A DNA stretch of 64,000 bases, from assembly GCF_038900095.1 (NCBI RefSeq), contig NZ_JBBMQQ010000001.1, forward strand, positions 310,001 to 374,000. The letters are read 5' to 3'. A program made the translations under genes and the position numbers. The notes beneath the pieces were generated by a model. That model ran no database searches. It was given only the letters and a program-made list of their open reading frames with translations, and was not told where the DNA came from. Origin of the DNA: Hoeflea sp038900095 (GTDB taxonomy: Bacteria > Pseudomonadota > Alphaproteobacteria > Rhizobiales > Rhizobiaceae). Positions within the stretch are counted from its first letter, which is position 1, and every line of letters starts with the position of its first letter. Below are positions 9,592-18,333 of the stretch, piece after piece.

Positions 9592-11475
9592 ATGCAAGTG
9601 CGCTCTTTGGAGGTGTCGGGTCTACGCTCGATCCGGAATGCAAAACTGACATTTGACGATGTGACAGTACTGATCGGTGGGAATAACGCAGGAAAATCTA
9701 CGATCCTGCATGCTCTCCGGCTTTTTTTCGATGCTGCGCCTAAAGTGACAAAGGATGACTTTCACAAACGTACCACAGAATCGATAGAAATTGTCATCAC
9801 ATTCGATAATTTAACGAACAGTGAAGTAGAAGAGTTTGGGTCTGCTGTAGTTGACGGAAAACTCACTATTTCAAGAACCTTGTCAAACGATAAGGATAGC
9901 AATCTAACCTATAGCGTTCGGGCTCGAACATATCCTCCATTTAATGCTATTAGAGCTGAGTCGAACAAAAATGCGATGCGAACGGCGTTCAATAGACTTG
10001 TAGATATTACAGATGGACTTGAGCGGGCCGCAAACGCGGATCAAGTTGTTGAACGGATGGATGCGTGGGAGCGAGCAAATCCCGATAAGCTCAGTTTTTC
10101 TTATGTCCGAGGTTTTTTTGGGGCGCCGAATGTGGCGAATGGGAAGCTACGCAAGAAGACGAATTTGCACTTCATTCCAGCCGTAGCAAATGTCCCGGAA
10201 GAGACATCTGATACAAAACGAAGCCCCATTATTAGTTTGCTTGCAGATATCGCAAGGCAAACCTACGAAAACAGACAAGAAGTAAAAGACTTTATCGAAA
10301 AGACCGAATCTGACTTCGAGGGTATCGTTGCACCAGAGAATTTTCCTCAACTTGGAAAAATTAGTGAACGCCTGACCTCAACGATCAAAAAGTATTATAG
10401 CGAATCCCGTTTGGTCGCTGACTGGCAATCCGAAGAGGGAGTCAAATTCAGCTTCCCGCAACCTGTTATAATGGTCGAAGATGGTGGGTTTTTGAGCGGT
10501 TTAGAGCACGTTGGTCATGGGCTTCAGCGAGCAGCTCTCTTCTCGGTAATAGAGTTTTTGGCCGAAAGCAGTGCAATGTCCAACGATGAGGGTTTTGACG
10601 AGGCGCAAAGCGATATAGTTCTCCTAATTGAAGAACCTGAAATTTATCAACATCCTCATAAGCAAAAATTGATTAGTGATGCTTTTCGAAAAGTTTGCCA
10701 TTCTTATAGTAAATCAACCGGAATAAGATTTCAGGTTGTTTTTGCTACGCACTCAGAGAAGTTCGTTGACATCGAAAACTTCCATACCGCCCGGATAATT
10801 CGGAGGCAGACCGTGGAGGACGATGTCGTGCACAATATATCTGCTATGACAATCGGGGAGTGTTCGAGGTATTTCGCGGAATTGCTTCAAAGGGCGCCGA
10901 TGCCGGATCATTCCTTCCGTGCGAAGCTTCACATCTTCTCAAGAGAAATATGTGAGGGCTTTTTTGCTAGGAAGATAATTTTGGTTGAAGGGGTGACCGA
11001 CAAGGCGATCCTCGAAGGGGTTTACGGTTCATTTCAACGTGGCAACCTCGCTGAGGGTATTGTGATTGTGTCTGTCGATGGGAAGACCAAGATGGACAAG
11101 CCTTTTTACATATTTAACAAATTGGGTATTCCGACCTACGCTGTATTTGACTCCGACGCGAACAGTAATGAAAAAAAGACTGTAGCAAATAAGATTTTAC
11201 AGCAGATTGCCGGCGTCGATGAGCCTGAGGAGTTCCCAAACGGTTGTTTTGATAGATTCGCGGCTTTCGAAAGAAATTTGGAAGGGTACACAAAGCATGT
11301 TTGCGGCGAGCAGTGGCATAGAGCTTTTGAAACTGTTGCGAACGACTTAGAGTTGCATCTCTCCGACATTTGTAAAACTCCACTGGCAGTCAGCAAAGTT
11401 GTAGAATTGCTGCGCGCGGAAGGTGTTCAGTTTCAAATGTTTGATGAAATTGTCGCCAAGGTGGATGCATTGTAG
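9592..11475 (+). CDS. OLD-family ATP-dependent endonuclease (AAA ATPase + TOPRIM)
   Basis: A 627-residue OLD-type protein. The ABC/AAA ATPase part has Walker A GGNNAGKST (about residues 29-37), a Walker B-like LLIEEPEIYQHPHKQ (about 343-357) and a switch histidine region VVFATHSEKFVDIENF. The C-terminal TOPRIM nuclease starts around residue 462 with the acidic LVEGVTDKAIL and continues to AVFDSDANS. OLD proteins cut DNA and several act against phage. There is no UvrD/GajB-like helicase next door, so this is a class 1 OLD rather than Gabija. The gene is clearly more AT-rich than its neighbours and stands alone, which suggests horizontal transfer. Confidence 0.9.
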   Translation: MQVRSLEVSGLRSIRNAKLTFDDVTVLIGGNNAGKSTILHALRLFFDAAPKVTKDDFHKRTTESIEIVITFDNLTNSEVEEFGSAVVDGKLTISRTLSNDKDSNLTYSVRARTYPPFNAIRAESNKNAMRTAFNRLVDITDGLERAANADQVVERMDAWERANPDKLSFSYVRGFFGAPNVANGKLRKKTNLHFIPAVANVPEETSDTKRSPIISLLADIARQTYENRQEVKDFIEKTESDFEGIVAPENFPQLGKISERLTSTIKKYYSESRLVADWQSEEGVKFSFPQPVIMVEDGGFLSGLEHVGHGLQRAALFSVIEFLAESSAMSNDEGFDEAQSDIVLLIEEPEIYQHPHKQKLISDAFRKVCHSYSKSTGIRFQVVFATHSEKFVDIENFHTARIIRRQTVEDDVVHNISAMTIGECSRYFAELLQRAPMPDHSFRAKLHIFSREICEGFFARKIILVEGVTDKAILEGVYGSFQRGNLAEGIVIVSVDGKTKMDKPFYIFNKLGIPTYAVFDSDANSNEKKTVANKILQQIAGVDEPEEFPNGCFDRFAAFERNLEGYTKHVCGEQWHRAFETVANDLELHLSDICKTPLAVSKVVELLRAEGVQFQMFDEIVAKVDAL

Positions 11476-11763
11476 TTCGATAGATTGTTATGTCTCTGGA
11501 GATGCAGGCGCTGTATTTTTGCATTGATGATGCTGAACAAACAATCATACCAATTCCCAATTGAAGCAGAGGATCATGTATTGCCCGAAATCCACGATTG
11601 GGCGACAAACTTTAGCACTAGATTTTCCGTATCTGGCCTTATCTGACAGTTCAGCGTAAATCTGGCTTTGATTTTCCAGAGCTTGTAGAGAGAAGTTATC
11701 CTCCATGGTAGCGATGCCGCCGTTGGTGCGTATTCCTCGGTGGTCACTACGGACCTCTGTTTT

Positions 11764-11870
11764 CGTCATCCTCGGGCGCAGACCCGAGGATCCATTCCGT
11801 GATGTTTCACAATGGTTTGCTGGTGGATGCGGCACGGCATGGATCCTCGGCTCGGAGGCCGAGGATGACG
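11764..11870. repeat. REP-like palindromic doublet in inverted orientation
   Basis: Two related units of about 39 bp face each other. Unit one (11764-11802) contains the hairpin ATCCTCGGG / CCCGAGGAT at 11768-11791. Unit two, read on the minus strand (11870-11832), has the same framework TCGTCATCCTCGG, a loop, CCGAGGATCCAT and CCGTG, with hairpin arms at 11843-11850 and 11859-11866. The paired, inverted layout is that of REP/BIME elements. Confidence 0.75.
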
Positions 11871-11891
11871 ACGGAGAGAGGCGGAGTGCAA

Positions 11892-11940
11892 GGAGACAGT
11901 TTACTTTCTCGAGCGTCGCCCGAAAAAGTAAACTGTCCCC
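11892..11940. repeat. 16-bp inverted repeat (possible MITE or hairpin)
   Basis: GGAGACAGTTTACTTT (11892-11907) is the reverse complement of AAAGTAAACTGTCCCC (11925-11940) with a single mismatch, around a 17-nt loop. No gene ends nearby that it would obviously terminate. Confidence 0.75.
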
Positions 11941-12010
11941 GACCTGTCCGGTCTTCGCCGCTACAGGCGGCGGCTCCGCTACCAGCCTCCTATTACGGGC
12001 TCGATATGTG

Positions 12011-12090
12011 CACATTCCCACCCCATCACCCCCACCATTCCTGCCCCTTTCCCCACCAAACCCGCCCCATTTCATCCACACCCTCCACCG
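12011..12090. other. C-rich tract (G-quadruplex potential on the minus strand)
   Basis: Eighty bases contain almost no G on the plus strand and hold repeated C runs at 12017-12019, 12021-12024, 12029-12033, 12044-12047, 12051-12054, 12061-12063 and 12065-12068. The minus strand therefore carries seven closely spaced runs of three or more G. Confidence 0.6.
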
Positions 12091-12522
12091 CCGTGCCAGA
12101 CTCGGTCCGCTTCCGCTGCCGGATGGATCGCGAACGTTTCGATGCAGGCGGGAGGGAATGCCCTCTGTTCCAGCGCAAACGTCAGCGTGACGGGCAGGGG
12201 GAGGCGATGGCCAACGCGGTTCCGCTGGCGGCGTGCGCTCCTTCGGGAGGGCCGCAAGCCAGCCACCGGGCCGGGGTCCAGGGGCCTGTCTGCATCTTGC
12301 GGGCGAGGCGGGACCAGCGGAACGGGCCTGTGGCGGACATGTTTGCAAAAGGCAAGCAGGGTCCGTGCCGGAACACGCGCCCAAAGCATCTCCCGCGGCC
12401 TGTCCATGCCGCGGCCGGGGCAACCCGGGCGGAGGGCCCTGAAGAGGGGCAGGTGAGTAAGCCGACTTCCGTGTCTTGCGAGGCCGACGCCTGTCGGATG
12501 GGGACGCCATCCGGCGAATTCC

Positions 12523-12586
12523 GGGCCGCGCGCGCGTAGCGCCACCCTATTACTAACTTACCAGAGGCACTGCCCGCGCGCGGCCC
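12523..12586. repeat. GC-only 12-bp inverted repeat downstream of the paa operon
   Basis: GGGCCGCGCGCG (12523-12534) pairs perfectly with CGCGCGCGGCCC (12575-12586) around a 40-nt, relatively AT-rich loop. It lies 87 bp past the paaE stop codon. It could slow transcription leaving the paa operon, but there is no U tract. Confidence 0.55.
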
Positions 12587-12672
12587 TCCGGACCTCACTT
12601 CCCCTCACACCCCGGCGGCACAGTCGCGCGGGCTGCGCTTGCGGCTGTCCGGATGGATATCGCGGCTACACC

Positions 12673-13758
12673 CTATTGCGCATCAAAATCCAGCACCAGC
12701 CTGTCCGTGTCCGGCCGTGCCTGGCAGCTCAAGGTAAACCCGGCTTCGATTTCCCAGGGTTCGAGCGAGAAGTTTTCGTCCATGGTGGCGGAGCCTTCGA
12801 CGATCTTGCAGCGGCAGGTGCAGCACATGCCGCCGGCGCAGGAAAAAGGCAGGTCCATGCCGGCCTTGGTGGCGGCTGTGAGCACGGTGTCGGTGCTTGC
12901 GTCGACCTCGATGGTGCGGCGGGCGCCGTCGAGGATGATTTCCACCGCAGCGCCGTGGCTGGCGCCATTGGCACCCTTGGCGGCTTTCGGCTTGGGCGCG
13001 GGTTTAGCGCCGGGGGCGGGGGTGAAGAGTTCGAACTTAATCCGGTCTTCGTCAACGCCGAGGGCGGCCATGGCGGTGGATGCCGAGCGGATCATCGGCT
13101 CGGGGCCGCAGATATAGATGGCGTCGGCTGATTTCGGGTCGATGACGCCGAGGCTCGCCAGGCTCTCGAGCTTTTCGGCATCGAGCCGTCCGTTCATGAT
13201 CTCGACGTCCTGGACTTCCTCGTCCATCACGTGCAGCAGCGTGAAGCGGGTGGTGTAGCGGTCCTTGAGATCATTGAGATCATCGCGGAACATCACGGAC
13301 GAGGAATTGCGGTTGGCGTAGAGCAGGGTGACGGTGGAATTGGGCTCGCCGGCGAGCACCGACTTGGCGATCGACAGGCAGGGCGTGATGCCGGAGCCCG
13401 CGGCCAGCAGCAGGTAATCATGGTCGCCGCCGATCTGAGCGGTAAAGCGGCCCTGCGGCGGCATCACCTGGATGCGGTCGCCTTTTTTGAGCGTCTGGGC
13501 GAAGCTCGAGAAGCGGCCATCCTCGATGCGCTTGACGCCGACGGTGCGGTGGCCGGTTTCATTCAGCGGCGAGCAGATCGAATAGGAGCGGCGCATGTCC
13601 TCGCCATCGATGTCGGCGCGCAGCGTCAGGTACTGGCCGGGCAGGAAGGCAAAGGTGTCGCGGCTGTCTTCGGGAATGGCGAAGGTGATGGCGACGGCGT
13701 CCGGGGTTTCGTTGCGGACAGCGGCAATTTCGAGTTCGTGAAAGCGGGGAGCGGCCAT
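12673..13758 (-). CDS. paaE: Phenylacetyl-CoA epoxidase reductase subunit PaaE
   Basis: A 361-residue electron-transfer subunit that carries electrons from NADPH to the PaaA diiron centre. In order: FAD-binding ferredoxin-reductase domain with RRSYSICSP, nucleotide-binding loop AAGSGITPCLSIAK, YICGPEPMI, an Ala/Lys/Pro linker (APGAKPAPKPKAAKG), then a plant-type 2Fe-2S ferredoxin with the cysteine cluster CAGGMCCTC and a final Cys in LSCQAR. The ATG at 13758 is preceded by GAGGA at about nine bases, which is better than the ATG at 13779. It is the last gene of paaABCDE, 11 bp after paaD. Confidence 0.96.
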   Translation of the reverse strand: MAAPRFHELEIAAVRNETPDAVAITFAIPEDSRDTFAFLPGQYLTLRADIDGEDMRRSYSICSPLNETGHRTVGVKRIEDGRFSSFAQTLKKGDRIQVMPPQGRFTAQIGGDHDYLLLAAGSGITPCLSIAKSVLAGEPNSTVTLLYANRNSSSVMFRDDLNDLKDRYTTRFTLLHVMDEEVQDVEIMNGRLDAEKLESLASLGVIDPKSADAIYICGPEPMIRSASTAMAALGVDEDRIKFELFTPAPGAKPAPKPKAAKGANGASHGAAVEIILDGARRTIEVDASTDTVLTAATKAGMDLPFSCAGGMCCTCRCKIVEGSATMDENFSLEPWEIEAGFTLSCQARPDTDRLVLDFDAQ

Positions 13759-13769
13759 CGGTGAAGTCC

Positions 13770-14300
13770 TCAGATGCACTTGAAATAGTCGAAGGGTTCG
13801 GCGCAGGCGTTGCAGCGGTAATGCGCCTTGCAGGCGGTGGAGCCGAATTCGGAGACCTTGGCGGTGTCGGTCGAGCCGCAGCGCGGGCAGGCAACCGTGT
13901 CTTCGGCAAAGAAGGCGCGACGGCCGCCGGAGGAACCCACCGGCGGGGCGATGCCATAGGTGCGCAGCTTCTCGCGGCCTTCGTCCGTGATCCAGTCGGT
14001 GGTCCAGGGTGGCGAAATGACACGCTCGATTGTGGAGTCGATTCCGGCGCTTAGCAGCGCTGTTTCAACCGCCATCTCAATGGCAATCACCGCCGGGCAG
14101 CCGGAATAGGTCGGCGTCAGCCTGACCACGATCCTGCCGGTCTCGTCCCGGCTGACCGAGCGCAGGATGCCGAGATCGGCAACGGTGACGCAAGGCACTT
14201 CCGGATCGGGGACAGTGCTTGCCACCTCGAGCGCGCGGGCGAGCTCGAAGTCTGCAACACTGCCCGAAGGCTTGCCGGAGGTTGGTGCCGGGGCGGACAT
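13770..14300 (-). CDS. paaD: Phenylacetate-CoA oxygenase subunit PaaD
   Basis: A 176-residue protein with an N-terminal MIP18/DUF59 domain (VPDPEVPCVTVADLGILRSV; LTPTYSGCPAV) and a C-terminal zinc ribbon-like segment with two Cys pairs (CPRCGST and CNAC). PaaD is needed to mature the epoxidase iron centres rather than for catalysis. The ATG at 14300 matches the family N-terminus; the longer frame up to 14471 overlaps paaC. Its start lies five bases after the paaC stop, consistent with translational coupling. Confidence 0.95.
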   Translation of the reverse strand: MSAPAPTSGKPSGSVADFELARALEVASTVPDPEVPCVTVADLGILRSVSRDETGRIVVRLTPTYSGCPAVIAIEMAVETALLSAGIDSTIERVISPPWTTDWITDEGREKLRTYGIAPPVGSSGGRRAFFAEDTVACPRCGSTDTAKVSEFGSTACKAHYRCNACAEPFDYFKCI

Positions 14301-14305
14301 TCCGC

Positions 14306-15085
14306 CTACCAGGTCTGGCCGGGATAGGCGCGCTGCATGAATTGCAGCTCTGCCAGCAGGTGACCCATGTCCTCGCCATGAATGCCGTCGCGGCCGCCCT
14401 TCTGCATGACCCGGATCTCGGGCGCGGTCAGTTTGGCGGCAGCGAACACGGTGGCGATGGTGTCGTCCCATTCCGCGCGCATGCTCTCGGGATCGGGCAG
14501 CAATTTGGCCGCCACGGCGTCGGCGCGGGCGGGCGAGGCCATGAACAGCTCACCGGTGTAGCGGTGAAGCTCGATGACGGCGTCGGCCATGCGCCGGGCA
14601 CTTTCTTCGGTGCCGTCGCCCATGCGGATGACCCATTCGCCGGCATGGCGGAGATGATAGGCCATTTCCTTCTCGGCCTTGGCGGCGATGCCGCGCAGGG
14701 TCTCGTCGGACGAGGTGGCGGCAACCGTGCGCCAGAAGGGCTGCATGAAGGCTGAGAAATAGAGCTGGCGCAGCATGGTGTGGGCGAAGTCGCGGTTTTC
14801 GCGCTCGACCAGCAGGCAGTTGCGGTATTCGCGCTCGCGGCGCAGGAAGGCGAAATCATCCTCGCTGCGGCCCTTGCCCTCGATCTCTCCGGCATGGGCA
14901 TAGAGCGCGCGGGCCTGGCCGAGCAAATCGAGCCCCATGTTGGCCAGCGCCAGTTCCTCCTCGAGGATCGGCGCGTGGCCGCACCATTCCGACAGGCGGT
15001 GGCCGAGGATCAGGCAGTCATCGGCGATTTCGACGATGGCGGCGACGGTGGTCGCTTCAGCGCTTGCAGCGGCGGCGCCCATCAC
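14306..15085 (-). CDS. paaC: Phenylacetyl-CoA epoxidase structural subunit PaaC
   Basis: A 259-residue all-helical ferritin-like protein that forms the stable core of the epoxidase with PaaA but has lost the metal site. Recognisable family segments are ADDCLILGHRLSEWCGHAP, ALANMGLDLLGQARALY and AEKEMAYHLRHAGEWVIRMG. Its start codon overlaps the paaB stop (15082-15085), indicating coupled translation. An in-frame second ATG follows immediately. Confidence 0.95.
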   Translation of the reverse strand: MMGAAAASAEATTVAAIVEIADDCLILGHRLSEWCGHAPILEEELALANMGLDLLGQARALYAHAGEIEGKGRSEDDFAFLRREREYRNCLLVERENRDFAHTMLRQLYFSAFMQPFWRTVAATSSDETLRGIAAKAEKEMAYHLRHAGEWVIRMGDGTEESARRMADAVIELHRYTGELFMASPARADAVAAKLLPDPESMRAEWDDTIATVFAAAKLTAPEIRVMQKGGRDGIHGEDMGHLLAELQFMQRAYPGQTW

Positions 15086-15371
15086 ATGTGCCCCACTTCA
15101 TCGGGGATGTCGTAAAAGGTCGGGTGACGGTAAATCTTGTCGTCGGCGGGCTCGAAATTCGGCTCTGCAAAGGACGGATCGGAAGCCGCTATGTCGGACG
15201 AGCGGACCACCCAGATCGAGTTGCCTTCGCCGCGGCGGGTGTAGACATCGCGGGCCGACTGCAGCGCGAGCGCTGAATCAGCGGCGTGCAGCGAGCCGAC
15301 ATGGCGGTGATGCAGGCCGTTGCGCGGGCGGATGAAGACTTCCCACAGCGGGGTCAATTCGTGCTTGTCGG

Positions 15372-15375
<4 letters not shown>
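15082..15375 (-). CDS. paaB: Phenylacetyl-CoA epoxidase subunit PaaB
   Basis: A 97-residue small subunit that bridges PaaAC heterodimers. The family start WEVFIRPRNGLHHRHVGSLH and the middle NSIWVVRSSDI are present, and the length matches known PaaB proteins. Both ends overlap its neighbours by four bases, so paaA, paaB and paaC are translationally coupled. Confidence 0.96.
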
Positions 15376-16367
<992 letters not shown>

Positions 16368-16392
16368 ATCGAGATCCTCCGCAGTGAAGGAT

Positions 16393-16439
16393 AGCATATG
16401 TTACAAGCTTAAAGAATGTCAAGTGTATCGTGTAACACG
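16393..16439 (-). promoter_or_regulatory. paaA promoter with overlapping candidate PaaX operator
   Basis: On the minus strand a perfect -35 TTGACA (16422-16417) is spaced 18 bp from a -10 TATGCT (16398-16393). An inverted repeat, GTTACA (16400-16405) and TGTAAC (16431-16436), brackets the -35 box, and CGTGTAACACG (16429-16439) is itself nearly palindromic. A repressor bound here would block the promoter; PaaX, encoded just upstream, is the obvious candidate. Confidence 0.6.
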
Positions 16440-16462
16440 TTGTCGAGGGACGGGGTTTTGCA

Positions 16463-17356
16463 TTAGCTGCCGCCAAAGCGCTGGGCCAGGCGCTTGTCCG
16501 GCGGCGGCAGGGCGCCCGAAGGGGTGGCCGCATTGGCATCGAGCCAGGCTTCCGAGGGTGCAAGCACGCGGGCATAGATCGAGGCGACAAGCGCGCGGGT
16601 TTCGGGTTCGGGGTCGCCGGGCTGGACCAGGTCTGCCGGCACGGCGAGCACGCGCAGCGCAAGGCGCCGCCATTCATGGATCATCAGGCATCTGAGCGCC
16701 ATGGCGTCTTCCGGTGAAGGTGCCGGGGCGTGGTCGAGCGCAGCGCTGACCGGCAGGTAGGCCTGCTGCAGGGCCTCGATCTCGTCGGCGCGCCGGGCCT
16801 TGGCCATCTGCCCGATCATGGCTTCGCCCGGAACGAGGGCAGATGCATCCGCAAATGTGGCGCCGGACAGAAGCAGTTTTTTGGGCAGATCCGCGGCGCG
16901 GGCAAAACAAAGGACAACCTGCGGCGCGAGCTGCAACGCCCCTGCGGTGTCGAGAGCGCGCAATGCAGCGTCCGGCAGCGGGTCGGCGGCGATGACCAGG
17001 GATTTCGGCGTCTTGGCAGGCAGCAGGGAAGATGCGGCATAGATCCGGCGCTCGGCGCTCAGCACCGTCTCTCCGACATCGCCGGACAGCTGGTAGAAAC
17101 TGTTGCGGCCCTCGCGGGAGCGCTCGATCCAGCCATCGGCGGACAGCCGCGAGATCGCGGTGCGCACCGCGCCATGGCCGATGCCGAGCCGCTGCAGCAG
17201 GGTCTGCACCGTGCTGGCCGAGACCACGCCGCCGCGCGGGCCGATGGCATCGCCAAGAAAACTGACGATCAGCGACCATGCCGACAGGTGCTGCGCGGCC
17301 TGCAGGGCCGTCAGGCGGGCGGTGATGAGTCTGGCTATCGGATCGGGTTCAAGCAT
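16463..17356 (-). CDS. paaX: PaaX-type transcriptional repressor of phenylacetate catabolism
   Basis: A 297-residue regulator with an N-terminal winged helix (STVQTLLQRLGIGHGAVRTAISRL, then DGWIERSREGRNSFYQLS) and the PaaX C-terminal domain (RCLMIHEWRRLALRVLAVPADL). PaaX represses paa genes until phenylacetyl-CoA binds. It lies directly upstream of paaA in the same direction with about 95 bp between, leaving room for a separate paaA promoter. Length fits the family (about 300). Confidence 0.92.
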   Translation of the reverse strand: MLEPDPIARLITARLTALQAAQHLSAWSLIVSFLGDAIGPRGGVVSASTVQTLLQRLGIGHGAVRTAISRLSADGWIERSREGRNSFYQLSGDVGETVLSAERRIYAASSLLPAKTPKSLVIAADPLPDAALRALDTAGALQLAPQVVLCFARAADLPKKLLLSGATFADASALVPGEAMIGQMAKARRADEIEALQQAYLPVSAALDHAPAPSPEDAMALRCLMIHEWRRLALRVLAVPADLVQPGDPEPETRALVASIYARVLAPSEAWLDANAATPSGALPPPDKRLAQRFGGS

Positions 17357-17426
17357 GGCGGAAAGGCAATAACCGGATTTGGGCGGGGCTGGAAGGGGGG
17401 GGGCAGGGCCGTGCTGCCATCCCGCC

Positions 17427-18035
17427 TTACTGCCGGGTGAAGACCACGCCGAGATTGTTGGCGGGCATCTCGGTGACGGAGGTCAGGGTCAGGCCGGATT
17501 TCTTTGCAAGGCTTTCGACATCCTCGAGCAGGCGGATGCCCCATTCCGGATTGCGGGCGCGCAGGCTGGTGTCGAAATCCGCGTTGCTGGGAACAAGCGG
17601 CTGACCCCGGCGCCGGTAGGGGCCGTAAAGCACCAGAACGCCGCCTGACGGCAACAGCTTTCCCGCACCGCCGAGCAGACCCTGTGTGGCCGGCCAGGGG
17701 CTGATGTGGACCATGTTGATGGCGATCATCGCGTCGGCCGCAGCAATCGGCCAGGTCTCGGCCGAGGCATCGACATCGAGCGGCGGCAGAACATTGGCCA
17801 GGCTTTCGGATTTCACCCAGTCCTGAACCGAGGCGCGGGCTTCCGGTGACGGATCGGAGGGTTGCCAGACAAGGTTGGGAAACAGGCGGGCGAAATGGAT
17901 GACGTGCTCGCCGGAACCGCTGGCAATCTCGAGCACGGTTCCGCTGTCGGGCAGGACGTGGCGCAACAGCTCGGCGATCGGGCCGCGGTTGCGAAGGGCG
18001 GATGGGCTGGAGAGTTTGGCGTCCTGTGATGACAT
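17427..18035 (-). CDS. DUF938 SAM-dependent methyltransferase
   Basis: A 202-residue class I methyltransferase-fold protein of the DUF938 family. The SAM-binding motif I is VLEIASGSGEHVIHFA; WQPSDPSPEA and AINMVHISPWPAT are the conserved family segments that follow. The substrate is unknown. The ATG at 18035 has AGGA at a suitable distance, while the frame's upstream extension lacks one. It sits 70 bp from paaX in the same direction, but there is no functional link. Confidence 0.87.
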   Translation of the reverse strand: MSSQDAKLSSPSALRNRGPIAELLRHVLPDSGTVLEIASGSGEHVIHFARLFPNLVWQPSDPSPEARASVQDWVKSESLANVLPPLDVDASAETWPIAAADAMIAINMVHISPWPATQGLLGGAGKLLPSGGVLVLYGPYRRRGQPLVPSNADFDTSLRARNPEWGIRLLEDVESLAKKSGLTLTSVTEMPANNLGVVFTRQ

Positions 18036-18333
18036 GTCTGGTCCTTGTGGCCGTGCAGGGCGGTGATGGCCGCTGGCGCAGCGCAATCTGCAACCGTTAC
18101 CCTGCACAGGACGCCAGCGCCATGCAATCCGAAATCCGGGTCACCCGGGTTCCAGGCTTTCGCGCAGGGAATTTCAGACGATTCCGAGGCTGTATGCCGG
18201 GGCTGCGCCGGATCAGGATGATGGCCTGTCGGCGACTGGTTTATCCGGGTTGCACTGCAGGTTGTTTGCACTAGGGTGGGCGTTTGATTTGCTTCACCAG
18301 ACACGTTCGAAACACCGGGAGGGACCGCCAGTC

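Larger units (their letters stand above)
11476..12672. other. Long non-coding, repeat-rich interval
   Basis: About 1.2 kb between the OLD nuclease and paaE has no frame I believe is coding; the open frames here have Pro/Arg-rich compositions typical of read-through of GC-rich DNA. The first 200 bp stay AT-rich like the OLD gene. The rest holds a REP-like doublet (11764-11870), an inverted repeat (11892-11940), a C-rich tract (12011-12090), a spaced 10-bp inverted repeat (12219-12228 with 12314-12323) and a GC-only stem (12523-12586). Confidence 0.6.

Noticed and set aside
9592..11475. Gabija system (GajA)
   Set aside because: The OLD protein would fit GajA in outline, but no UvrD-like GajB gene is adjacent; the downstream DNA is non-coding.
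11545..12510. 321-codon minus-strand frame downstream of the paa operon
   Set aside because: Pro/Arg/Ser-rich translation crossing the REP doublet, the inverted repeat and the C-rich tract; no ribosome-binding site or motif.
12100..12672. Possible RNase P, SRP or tmRNA gene
   Set aside because: The block is structured, but the conserved P4 motif of RNase P, the SRP loop and a tmRNA tag frame were not found on either strand.
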